NCBI GenBank assembly: GCA_017540385.1
Contig: JAFYBD010000264.1
Span: forward strand, 1 to 6,098
Source: Lentisphaeria bacterium
Lineage (GTDB): Bacteria > Verrucomicrobiota > Lentisphaeria > Victivallales > UBA1829
Direction of reading: 5' to 3'
DNA length: 6,098 nt
Below the pieces are notes generated by a model. It saw only the letters and a list, made by a program, of their open reading frames with translations, did no database searches and was not told the origin of the DNA. This document shows positions 1 to 5,502 of the stretch, in pieces. The position numbers and the translations under genes were made by a program. The stretch's first letter is position 1. Every line of letters begins with the position of its first letter.

Positions 1-417
1 AACCATCCCGGCGGCGTCAAGCCCGGAAAACGGCTGGAATTGCGGAAGCCATTCCTGGAAGGCCGCGAGGGTGGCGGGCAGGTCGTCCGGCAGAAACCGG
101 TTGTCGACGCGCGTGACGCCGGGGACGGAGGCGATCTCGGCGGCGATGCGGTCGATCTCGGACGACGCGGCGTCGATGCGTTCCTCCGTTTCCGCAGTGA
201 AGAGGATGGCGGACTGGTTGAAGAGTCCGGACCCGAGCAGGACGCGGCATGCCTCTTCCGACATGCTGCCGGTGGGGAGCATGCGCGTGATGTCGGCGCT
301 GAACGACGCGGTGAGGAGGGGCAGGGCGGCCAGGAGGAGCGCGAGAAGCGACAGGCCCGCCGCGAGGACCGGGCGGCGTAATCCGAAGAGAATGAGCCGC
401 TGCACGGGGAATTTCAT
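1..417 (-). CDS. MMPL/RND-family exporter, N-terminal 139 residues (3' end outside window)
   Basis: This frame stays open from an ATG at 417 to the window edge, so only the first 139 residues are visible. The protein starts with a short basic stretch (Arg7, Arg14, Arg15), followed by one strong membrane helix at about residues 16-36. A polar extracytoplasmic segment begins with SADITRMLP (40-48), resembling the D-x-x-x-x-LP signature after the first helix of MMPL/RND exporters. Residues 68-139 look like the start of the first periplasmic loop. The ATG overlaps the stop of the LolA-like gene in an ATGA, with no strong ribosome site of its own, which suggests translational coupling. In aryl polyene and flexirubin-type clusters a predicted MMPL exporter commonly follows a LolA-like gene, and the pair is thought to carry the lipid to the outer membrane. 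The family call rests on the N-terminus and context; the bulk of the protein is unseen. Confidence 0.78.
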   Translation of the reverse strand, partial: MKFPVQRLILFGLRRPVLAAGLSLLALLLAALPLLTASFSADITRMLPTGSMSEEACRVLLGSGLFNQSAILFTAETEERIDAASSEIDRIAAEIASVPGVTRVDNRFLPDDLPATLAAFQEWLPQFQPFSGLDAAGMV

Positions 418-1097
418 TTGCGTTTGGCCTGCCAGAGGGAATCGGGGATGTCGGAGTCGAAGACGGAGTCGGAGTAAACGAGCTCGGTCACGTCGCCGGA
501 TTTCTCGGTGGCGACGACCTTCACGATCTGTTTTCCGGCGTCGTCGAGGAAAAGCTCGACCTCGGTGATGAGCGAGGCTGCGAAGCGTTCCGAGCGGGGT
601 TTGAGGAGGATGGAGCCGTCCTTGCCGGGGGCGGCTTCGAAATCTTTTTCCAGCGCCTTCACGTCGCCGGACGCGAACGCAGTCATGGCGTCGGAGAGCA
701 TTTCGAGCATGGGGTATTTGGAGAACGGCACGGAGACGGTCTTGTCGGAGTCCTCGTCCCACTGGGTGAGCTTGCCGTCCGCGATGATGCAGGAGTACCG
801 GAGCGGCTTCTCGACGTGCCAGGCGAACCGTTTGCCGACGCGGTCGAGGCAGAGCTCGCCGTTCAGGACCATCGGCTTCTTGAACGCTTTCAGGCGCTTG
901 GTCTGCACGAATTTCGTGCGGAGCGTCCTGAAATTCGCGATGTTCAGCAGCAGCTCCGCCGGGTCGGCCGCGACGGCCTTGGCCTTGGTTTCCGGCGTTT
1001 TGTCCTCAGTCTGCGCGGAAATCTCCCCCGCGAAGACGAGGGATGCGCAGACGGCCGGAATCGCCGTCAGGATGCGGAGCGCCGTCTTGAACGTCAT
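414..1097 (-). CDS. LolA-like periplasmic lipoprotein/lipid carrier
   Basis: A 227-residue protein, about LolA length. It begins with a Sec-type signal peptide: basic Lys4 and Arg8, a hydrophobic core at about 9-23, and possible cleavage after Ala23 or Ala28. Cys17 lacks a good lipobox, so it is probably soluble in the periplasm. The mature part shows the LolA pattern: NFRTLRTKFVQTK, a short proline-containing stretch, NGELCLDRVGKRFAWHVEKP (a G-x-F-x-W strand followed by a proline), then alternating beta strands and a closing DSDIPDSLW. True LolA shuttles lipoproteins from LolCDE to LolB. Versions encoded in type II fatty-acid-like clusters are thought to carry the cluster's own lipid product. 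I chose the ATG at 1097 because the frame upstream is not homologous, this ATG overlaps the dehydratase stop (ATGA), and it puts the signal peptide at the N-terminus. A weak GAAGAG precedes it. It is probably a cluster-specific paralogue, not the housekeeping LolA. Confidence 0.82.
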   Translation of the reverse strand: MTFKTALRILTAIPAVCASLVFAGEISAQTEDKTPETKAKAVAADPAELLLNIANFRTLRTKFVQTKRLKAFKKPMVLNGELCLDRVGKRFAWHVEKPLRYSCIIADGKLTQWDEDSDKTVSVPFSKYPMLEMLSDAMTAFASGDVKALEKDFEAAPGKDGSILLKPRSERFAASLITEVELFLDDAGKQIVKVVATEKSGDVTELVYSDSVFDSDIPDSLWQAKRK

Positions 1098-1579
1098 TTT
1101 TTCTCTTCGTAGTTGGTCAGGAAGAGTTTCAGCGTGCCTTTCGCGGCTGGCGTGCCGTTCAGGAACGCCTCGTAGCCGATGCCGCGCCACTTGCCGAGGT
1201 CGTACTGGACGTTGATGACGACGTCCACGGTGTCGCCGACGTGCGGGATGGCGGTGTACTCGGAGTCGACGACCTCGACCAGAAGTCCGCCGAAGGACTT
1301 GTCCTGGCGCTGGAAGGCGTCGAGTGCGGCGGCGGTCTGCGCGGCGTATTCGATGAACGTTTCCGCGCCGGTGGCGCCGTCGGCACCCGCCAGCGGATGG
1401 TCGGGATGCACCACGGAGGACGTCTTGCCGCCCTGGTCCCATTCGTCGACGATCGTGTCGATCAGCGCGAAGGGTTCGCCGTGCGGCAGCAGCCCGGCCG
1501 CCGGAAACGGCAGTTTTGCCCGGAGCACCTCGTGATCGAGGACGGGTTTGTTGGTTTTCGGAGTTTCGGATTCAGTCAT
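1094..1579 (-). CDS. ApeP/FabZ-like hotdog 3-hydroxyacyl-ACP dehydratase
   Basis: A 161-residue single hotdog domain, close to FabZ length. LLPHGEPFALIDTI (30-43) corresponds to the FabZ H-R-x-P-F-L-L-V-D motif and supplies the catalytic His33. ETFIEYAAQTAA (73-84) corresponds to the central hotdog helix with the acidic partner (Glu77) and Gln81. It would remove water from a 3-hydroxyacyl-ACP to give a trans-2-enoyl-ACP after the ketoreductase step. The PHGEPF form, with Gly-Glu in place of FabZ Arg-x, is what I associate with the ApeP-type dehydratases of aryl polyene clusters and not with housekeeping FabZ. The start at 1579 has TAAGGA 11 bases upstream. An ATG seven bases further upstream is out of frame and ends after four codons. 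The gene lies 35 bases after the acyltransferase and its stop overlaps the LolA-like start. A related hotdog thioesterase is less likely given the intact His and Glu. Confidence 0.85.
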   Translation of the reverse strand: MTESETPKTNKPVLDHEVLRAKLPFPAAGLLPHGEPFALIDTIVDEWDQGGKTSSVVHPDHPLAGADGATGAETFIEYAAQTAAALDAFQRQDKSFGGLLVEVVDSEYTAIPHVGDTVDVVINVQYDLGKWRGIGYEAFLNGTPAAKGTLKLFLTNYEEKK

Positions 1580-1614
1580 GGTTCATGAATTCCTTATGAG
1601 CGGTATGTGAATGT

Positions 1615-2409
1615 TTAAGCTGATTTGGCGGATACGGGACGGAAAGGATACCGTCCGGCCTGCTTCCACGCGTCGATCTCGCGGTCGAGTTCGGCGGTCT
1701 CCTCCTCGAGGATCCTGTGGACCTCGCGCTGGATGCGGAAATGAGGCTCGTTCGCGATCCTCTCCTGCGGGATCGGCGGCAGGATCCGCATGATGACCCG
1801 GCTGGGAAACATGCGGAACGACCGGTCGGGGCTGCGTTCGTTGCCCGCGATCGCGACCGGGATCAACGGAGCCCCGAGGTCCTTCGCGGCGCGGAAGAAC
1901 GCGCTGTGGAACTGCGCCATGGTGCGCGAGCCGGACCGCGTTCCCTCGGGGAAGACGTAGATGGTGCCGGAATCGCTCAGGGCGCGCCGGGTCTGCTCCA
2001 CGATCTCGTCGTAGGTGAGGTTGTTCACGTCGATGAACCCGCCCATCCGGGCGAAGACGCCGAAGAAAGGCATGTGCAGCGCCCATCCCTTCGCGGCGGC
2101 CATCGCGGCCCCGGCAGCCGGGATGATCGAGACCAGGAAGGGATCGGACGACGACCGGTGGTTCACCACGAAAATGCCGTGGTCGGCACCGCAGCCGGAA
2201 CGGTCCTCGAGGCGGACCGGGATGTAGATGGAGTACCAGCAGCGGATCATGAAACGGCCGAACGTGCGGATGAATTTGCGGACCGGGACCTCGAACGATC
2301 TCCCCGTGCAGACGCAGAATATCCCCGCGACGAGGAAGAACGGGGATGCCACGATGCAATACAGGAGTATGCAGATGACCATGTGCGTGTAGACGACGAG
2401 GGAAAACAC
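1615..2409 (-). CDS. PlsC-type (1-acylglycerol-3-phosphate-like) acyltransferase
   Basis: A 264-residue membrane-associated acyltransferase. One hydrophobic segment, or a tight pair, at about residues 4-34 anchors the N-terminus. Motif I is NHRSSSDPF (83-91), giving the H-x4-D catalytic pair His84/Asp89. A motif II-like region is KGWALHMPFFGVFARMGGFI (107-126), and motif III is FPEGTRS (153-159). LIPVAI at about residue 181 fits motif IV. PlsC enzymes transfer an acyl chain from acyl-ACP or acyl-CoA to a hydroxyl of a lipid precursor at the cytoplasmic membrane face. Lying between the carrier protein and the dehydratase, this one probably takes the chain made by this cluster and places it on an acceptor I cannot identify. 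The start is GTG at 2409, supported by AAAAGGA 8 bases upstream. The next in-frame ATG (codon 10) would cut into the membrane segment and lacks a comparable site. It could also be a housekeeping PlsC recruited into the operon. Confidence 0.9.
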   Translation of the reverse strand: MFSLVVYTHMVICILLYCIVASPFFLVAGIFCVCTGRSFEVPVRKFIRTFGRFMIRCWYSIYIPVRLEDRSGCGADHGIFVVNHRSSSDPFLVSIIPAAGAAMAAAKGWALHMPFFGVFARMGGFIDVNNLTYDEIVEQTRRALSDSGTIYVFPEGTRSGSRTMAQFHSAFFRAAKDLGAPLIPVAIAGNERSPDRSFRMFPSRVIMRILPPIPQERIANEPHFRIQREVHRILEEETAELDREIDAWKQAGRYPFRPVSAKSA

Positions 2410-2417
2410 CGTGCGGG

Positions 2418-2424
2418 TCCTTTT
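2418..2424 (-). promoter_or_regulatory. Ribosome binding site fixing the GTG start of the acyltransferase
   Basis: AAAAGGA lies 8 bases before the GTG at 2409. No in-frame ATG lies nearby upstream and the downstream ATG (2382) lacks such a site, so this decides the non-ATG start. Confidence 0.65.
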
Positions 2425-2432
2425 GACTGGGC

Positions 2433-2466
2433 GGTTTGCCTTATGGTTAGCCTTGGTTGGTTGCCT
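2433..2466 (-). repeat. Three imperfect AGGC(A/T)AACC repeats between ACP and acyltransferase genes
   Basis: Read on the minus strand, the 57-base gap after the ACP stop carries AGGCAACC (2466-2459), AGGCTAACC (2453-2445) and AGGCAAACC (2441-2433). They start 12-13 bases apart and are directly followed by the acyltransferase ribosome binding site. They could be an mRNA or protein-binding element that sets expression of the acyltransferase relative to the highly needed carrier protein, or simply chance in a short spacer. No stable hairpin or T-run is evident here. Confidence 0.4.
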
Positions 2467-2778
2467 TTACTGGCCGTTCGCGGGCTGTCCGGCCTGTTTT
2501 TTCGCTTCTTCGGCCTGGCGGGTGAGCTCGGCCTGATATTTTTCGAAGAAGTCGTAGACGTCCCCGAGCGTGCGGACTTTCTTGATCTCCTCGTTCTCGC
2601 GCAGGGACACGCCGAATTTGCGCTGGAGGCCGATCATGAGGTCGACCATGTCGAGGCTGTCGAGGCCGAGGTCGTCGAAGAATGTTTTTTCGGGGGCGAG
2701 ATCGGCGGGGTCGAGTTCCATCTCGTTGACGAGGGCGCCGTTGACCGCTTCGATGATTTCTTGACGTGTGAGATTCAT
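2467..2778 (-). CDS. Acyl carrier protein
   Basis: A 103-residue acidic helical protein. The phosphopantetheine site is DDLGLDSLDMVDLMIGLQ (35-52), with Ser41 in the canonical DSL motif that opens helix II. The helix III part is VRTLGDVYDFFEKY (68-81). The carrier fold ends near residue 82. The remaining ~20 residues form a charged, Gln/Ala-rich tail (for example RQAEEAKKQ) that makes it longer than the usual 75-85-residue AcpP. The growing chain would be tethered here and passed between the ketosynthase, reductase, dehydratase and acyltransferase. The start is well supported: ATG at 2778 with GGAG 7 bases upstream, in a 25-base gap after the ketosynthase. Its position inside the cluster and the extra tail argue for a dedicated carrier and not the housekeeping AcpP, which normally sits next to fabD, fabG or fabF. 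Confidence 0.95.
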   Translation of the reverse strand: MNLTRQEIIEAVNGALVNEMELDPADLAPEKTFFDDLGLDSLDMVDLMIGLQRKFGVSLRENEEIKKVRTLGDVYDFFEKYQAELTRQAEEAKKQAGQPANGQ

Positions 2779-2803
2779 ATTGTTTCTCCGGGATTAGGTG
2801 TTG

Positions 2804-4021
2804 TCATACGTTGATTTTGCAGATCAGGGAGGCGTTGATGCCGCCAAATGCAAAGGAATTCTTGAAGAAGACGCGGATTTTCTTTTCGCGCGGGGCCGTG
2901 ACATGGTCGATCCCGGCGCAGTCGTCGGCGACGTCGCGCAGGTTCCGCGTGGGGATGAGGAGGTTGTGACGGGCCATTTCGAATACGGCGGCCATTTCCA
3001 GCGGTCCCGATGCGCCCAGCGTGTGCCCGAGGTGGCCTTTCAGGCTGGAGACCGGGACGGAATCGCCGAAAACGTCGCGGATGGCGGCCGCTTCGGCAGC
3101 GTCGCCCTGAAGCGTCGAGGTGGCGTGGGCGCTGATGTAGTCGATGTCGGACGGCGCGATCCCGGCCATGGCGCAGGTCGCCGTCATGCAGCGCGCGATG
3201 GCGGGCGCGTCGGACTGGCTGAGCCCGGTGCCGCCGCTGTTGGACGCGTAGCCGACGATCTCGCCGTAAATGTGCGCGCCGCGACGCCTGGCGTGCTCGT
3301 ATTCCTCGAGGCAGAAGATCCCGGCGCCTTCGCCGCAGACGAGCCCCTTGCGGTGCGCCGAGAACGGCTGCGGGCTCTCCTGCGGGTCGCCTTCGGCCGG
3401 GGCGTGGGCGTACATGAGCGCGAAGGAGCCGGAGACTTCGGAACCGGTCTCGTCCGCTCCGCCGCAGAACATGACTTCGGTCTGGCCGGATGCGATCAGC
3501 GCCGCCCCGAGTCCCATGGCCTGAAGGCCGGACGCGCAGGCGGAACACGGCGAGTAGATCGCGCCCTGCAGGCCCAGCGTGCGCGCGAGGTTGAACGCCG
3601 TGGTGTGGGACGCGCTCTTGAAAAAGTGCATGGGCGAGAGCCTGTCGCTCTGCCCGGAAAAGACCAGCGAATACCCGTCGCGGAGCGCGCTCACGGAGCC
3701 CATCGTGGACCCCACCGCGCAACCGGCGTTCAGCGCGACAAGGTCGTCGCGCGTGAGGCCGGAATCGTTCAGTGCGGCGAGCCCGGCCATCGCGGTGAAG
3801 CATGCCGACGGGGCCATGGCGCGGCGGAGCGTGCGCGGGAGGACGCGGAAACGTTCCGGGTCGCGGGGAGCCGGTGCGGTCGGCAGGAAATGTTCGTCTT
3901 CGCCCGCCCGGACAACAGCGCTTTTCCCCTGCGCGAGATTGTCGAAGAGTGCCGCGGGGGTGTCGCCGAGGGCGCTGTAGACGCCGCAGCCGGTGATGAC
4001 GACGCGTTTGAGACCGTTCAT
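2804..4021 (-). CDS. 3-oxoacyl-ACP synthase (FabF/FabB-type ketosynthase)
   Basis: A 405-residue full-length condensing enzyme of the thiolase fold, which elongates acyl chains with malonyl-ACP. The N-terminal RVVITGCGVYSALGD (6-20) is typical of the family. The catalytic triad is intact: Cys162 in SACASG, His299 in SAHATST and His333 in KGHLGHTLGASG, with Lys328 conserved. NSFAFGGINAS (388-398) is the C-terminal glycine-rich loop. The intact Cys and both His residues show it is an active ketosynthase and not a chain-length factor. The sequence around the active site (YSPCSACASG) departs from the FabF form (STACATG), in keeping with a specialised subfamily. ATG at 4021 has GGGAGG 5 bases upstream, 43 bases after the reductase stop. 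No second ketosynthase is visible; related polyene systems usually pair one with a partner, which could lie beyond the window. Confidence 0.95.
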   Translation of the reverse strand: MNGLKRVVITGCGVYSALGDTPAALFDNLAQGKSAVVRAGEDEHFLPTAPAPRDPERFRVLPRTLRRAMAPSACFTAMAGLAALNDSGLTRDDLVALNAGCAVGSTMGSVSALRDGYSLVFSGQSDRLSPMHFFKSASHTTAFNLARTLGLQGAIYSPCSACASGLQAMGLGAALIASGQTEVMFCGGADETGSEVSGSFALMYAHAPAEGDPQESPQPFSAHRKGLVCGEGAGIFCLEEYEHARRRGAHIYGEIVGYASNSGGTGLSQSDAPAIARCMTATCAMAGIAPSDIDYISAHATSTLQGDAAEAAAIRDVFGDSVPVSSLKGHLGHTLGASGPLEMAAVFEMARHNLLIPTRNLRDVADDCAGIDHVTAPREKKIRVFFKNSFAFGGINASLICKINV

Positions 4022-4064
4022 GCGCGCCTCCCGGTTGCGAGTGCGAGAGTTTGCGGGGATACGT

Positions 4065-4793
4065 TCAGCATACCAGACCTCCGTTGACGCCGATGACCTG
4101 GCCGGTGACGTAGTCCGAGTACGGGCCTGCGAGGAACGAGATCACTGCTGCGACTTCCTCCGGCGTGCCCTTTCTGCCGAGGGGGATCAGCGGCAGGATT
4201 TTTGTCATGTCGAGGTCGCGGGTCATTTCCGTGTCGATCACGCCCGGCGCGACGGCGTTCACGAGGATGCCGCGTTTGCCGAGTTCGCCCGCGAGCGCCT
4301 TCACCGCGCCGATGAGGCCGGCCTTCGCTGCGGAATAGTTCACCTGGCCGGGTCGGCCGACCTGGCCGGAGGCGCTGCTGATCGCGATGATGCGGCCGCA
4401 TCTCTGCGACATCATGGGCTGGATGAGCGGCTGGACGCAGTTGTAGAACCCGTCGAGCCCGGTCCGGACCACGTCGTCCCATTCGCGCGAGGACATCCAG
4501 GCGAAAAGATCGTCTTTCGAGATGCCGGCGTTGTAGACGACCGCGAAAGGCGGACGTTCGCCGAAGAGCTCCGTGACGGTGCGGATGGATGCTTCGCGAT
4601 CGGTCACGTCCAGCGAGACCGGCAGGAACGTCCGGCCCATGGCTTCGAGCTGCGAGCGCAGACCGTCCAGGCGCGACGTGTCGCCGCGGCAGGAAGCCGC
4701 GATGTTGAATCCGTCCCGGGCGAGGCGCAGAGCCGCTGCGCTCCCGATGCCGCGGGAGGCGCCGATGATGAATGCGAGGCGATCCGATGCCAT
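4065..4793 (-). CDS. fabG: 3-oxoacyl-ACP reductase (FabG-like SDR)
   Basis: A 242-residue classical short-chain dehydrogenase/reductase of FabG length. It shows the cofactor loop GASRGIG (11-17), Asp62 in SLDVTD, YNAGI (87-91), catalytic Ser140 in IAISSASG, and Tyr153/Lys157 in NYSAAKAG. NAVAPGVIDTEM and the VTGQVIGVNGG C-terminus are typical FabG. It would reduce 3-oxoacyl-ACP to 3-hydroxyacyl-ACP with NAD(P)H. Arg36 after the second beta strand suggests NADPH. Oddly, the tetrad Asn (Asn110 of E. coli FabG in TNLSS) aligns with Gly112 (RTGLDGFYN). The ATG at 4793 has AGGAG 11 bases upstream and opens the seven-gene block; the nearest upstream gene ends 163 bases away. Cluster context suggests a dedicated ketoreductase and not the essential fabG, which usually neighbours fabD and acpP. 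Confidence 0.93.
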   Translation of the reverse strand: MASDRLAFIIGASRGIGSAAALRLARDGFNIAASCRGDTSRLDGLRSQLEAMGRTFLPVSLDVTDREASIRTVTELFGERPPFAVVYNAGISKDDLFAWMSSREWDDVVRTGLDGFYNCVQPLIQPMMSQRCGRIIAISSASGQVGRPGQVNYSAAKAGLIGAVKALAGELGKRGILVNAVAPGVIDTEMTRDLDMTKILPLIPLGRKGTPEEVAAVISFLAGPYSDYVTGQVIGVNGGLVC

Positions 4794-4835
4794 GAGAGAA
4801 AAAGCTCCTGAAAAGATGCGGGGTTGTCACGGTCG

Positions 4836-4856
4836 CGGGCGCGTGTGCTTCGCCCG
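4836..4856 (-). other. GC hairpin in the 5' leader of the lipid cluster mRNA
   Basis: CGGGCG and CGCCCG form a perfect 6-base-pair stem around a 9-base loop (4842-4850). It would sit within a few bases of the predicted transcript start and about 40 bases before the reductase start codon. No T-run follows it, so it is not an intrinsic terminator. A 5' stem like this may stabilise the message, but GC-rich DNA forms such stems easily. Confidence 0.35.
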
Positions 4857-4866
4857 TACACTAAAT

Positions 4867-4894
4867 ACTGTACCATGCTTTTCCCATTTTTCAA
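4867..4894 (-). promoter_or_regulatory. Candidate sigma70-like promoter driving the lipid cluster
   Basis: On the minus strand TTGAAA (4894-4889; 5 of 6 to TTGACA), a 16-base spacer, then TACAGT (4872-4867; 4 of 6 to TATAAT). It lies in the AT-rich part of the gap. Transcription would start near 4860, giving a leader of about 65 bases before the reductase ATG. The position, orientation and AT enrichment support it, but the match is imperfect and organism-specific sigma preferences are unknown. Confidence 0.5.
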
Positions 4895-4956
4895 ACCGAA
4901 ACACGCGAAAACTTTTGCCTCTTTTCCCGCGTCGGGAGCCCCGCGGGGGAGCGGAG

Positions 4957-5502
4957 TCATTCCACCGGGAATCCGATGGACTCCGTCGCGGAGTTCGTCC
5001 TGCGGCGGAAGACGCGGCCGGGGATGCCCGATTTCGAACGCCGTCCGGGGTCCATGAAGTTCACGTGATGACGGATCGCCACCGGACCGAACGGCCCCCG
5101 CAGGACTTCCACGAGGTCGAACCGGAAGAGACGTTCGGAAGCGCGCTCGCCGAGGTCGTGCAGGAACGAGATCGCGCCGCGCCGGATGCGCAGTTTCTGC
5201 GCTTCGGAGAGTTCGCGCCACGGTTCCGGCAGGGACGAGCCCCACCGGTGGAAATGGCAGTAACGCGTTTTGACCTCCACGAAGACGTATGCCGCACCGT
5301 CGAGGCAGACGAGGTCCAGCTCGCCTTTCGGAGTGCGGCAGTCGCGGAGCAGGATCGTGTAGCCCTTCTGCGCCAGCATCCGCGCGGCGTCGCGTTCGCC
5401 CGCGTCGCCGAGACGTTTCCGCCAGGACCGTTTTCGTGCGGAGAGGCGTTCCGGCTGAGGCGGGACAGGTTCCGTCTGCTGGTCTGGACCGGGATCAGGC
5501 AT
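4957..5502 (-). CDS. yraN: YraN/UPF0102 family nuclease-fold protein
   Basis: A 181-residue protein whose core (about residues 28-135) matches the UPF0102/YraN family, a restriction-endonuclease-like fold of uncertain cellular role. The core opens with RLGDAGERDAARMLAQKGY (30-48), then GELDLV (60-65) with Asp63, and FVEVKTR (74-80) with the Glu76-x-Lys78 of the PD-(D/E)xK active site. The family is usually about 115-130 residues. Here there is a Pro/Gln/Arg-rich N-terminal tail of about 28 residues and a basic C-terminal tail of about 30 residues after the core. The ATG overlaps the preceding stop by 8 bases (ATGCCTGA) and no ribosome site is visible, so translation is probably coupled. The next in-frame ATG, codon 42, is inside the core and would destroy it; a non-ATG start near residue 25 cannot be excluded. 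Possibly a DNA-processing enzyme, but no function is established. Confidence 0.87.
   Translation of the reverse strand: MPDPGPDQQTEPVPPQPERLSARKRSWRKRLGDAGERDAARMLAQKGYTILLRDCRTPKGELDLVCLDGAAYVFVEVKTRYCHFHRWGSSLPEPWRELSEAQKLRIRRGAISFLHDLGERASERLFRFDLVEVLRGPFGPVAIRHHVNFMDPGRRSKSGIPGRVFRRRTNSATESIGFPVE

Larger units (their letters stand above)
4794..4956 (-). other. Intergenic region between yraN and the lipid cluster
   Basis: This is the only non-coding stretch above 60 bases. Its middle (about 4860-4925) is clearly more AT-rich than anything else in the window and carries a candidate promoter. The part nearest the reductase forms its 5' untranslated region. The frames crossing it on either strand show no protein family features. 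Confidence 0.7.

Noticed and set aside
414..1442. A longer form of the LolA-like protein starting inside the dehydratase gene
   Set aside because: The extra N-terminal part is an Arg/Gly-rich shadow of the dehydratase; the signal peptide and the ATGA junction fix the start at 1097.
1580..1614. Short ATG at 1586 just before the dehydratase
   Set aside because: It is out of frame and terminates after four codons; only the TAAGGA upstream of it matters, as a ribosome site for the ATG at 1579.
1717..2814. A 365-codon plus-strand open frame spanning the acyltransferase and ACP
   Set aside because: It is antisense to two well-supported genes and the spacer between them; its composition is low-complexity acidic/basic and has no recognisable domain.
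2775..3803. A 342-codon minus-strand frame inside the ketosynthase
   Set aside because: It is the shifted frame of the ketosynthase, Arg- and Pro-rich, with no motif; the true frame carries Cys162/His299/His333.
2798..4087. A long open frame (429 codons) on the plus strand opposite the ketosynthase
   Set aside because: It is antisense to a gene with complete catalytic motifs, is full of Arg/Gly/Val/Asp typical of GC-rich mirror frames, and shows no family features or ribosome site.
4018..4830. A 270-codon minus-strand frame across the reductase, starting in the leader
   Set aside because: It is out of frame with the FabG motifs, very Arg-rich, and its start lies in the probable 5' untranslated region.
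4926..4947. Possible intrinsic terminator after yraN (CCCGCG/CGCGGG 6-base-pair stem, 10-base loop)
   Set aside because: On the minus strand it is followed by AAAAGAGG and not a T-run, and the stem is short for GC-rich DNA; a Rho-dependent end or read-through is equally likely.
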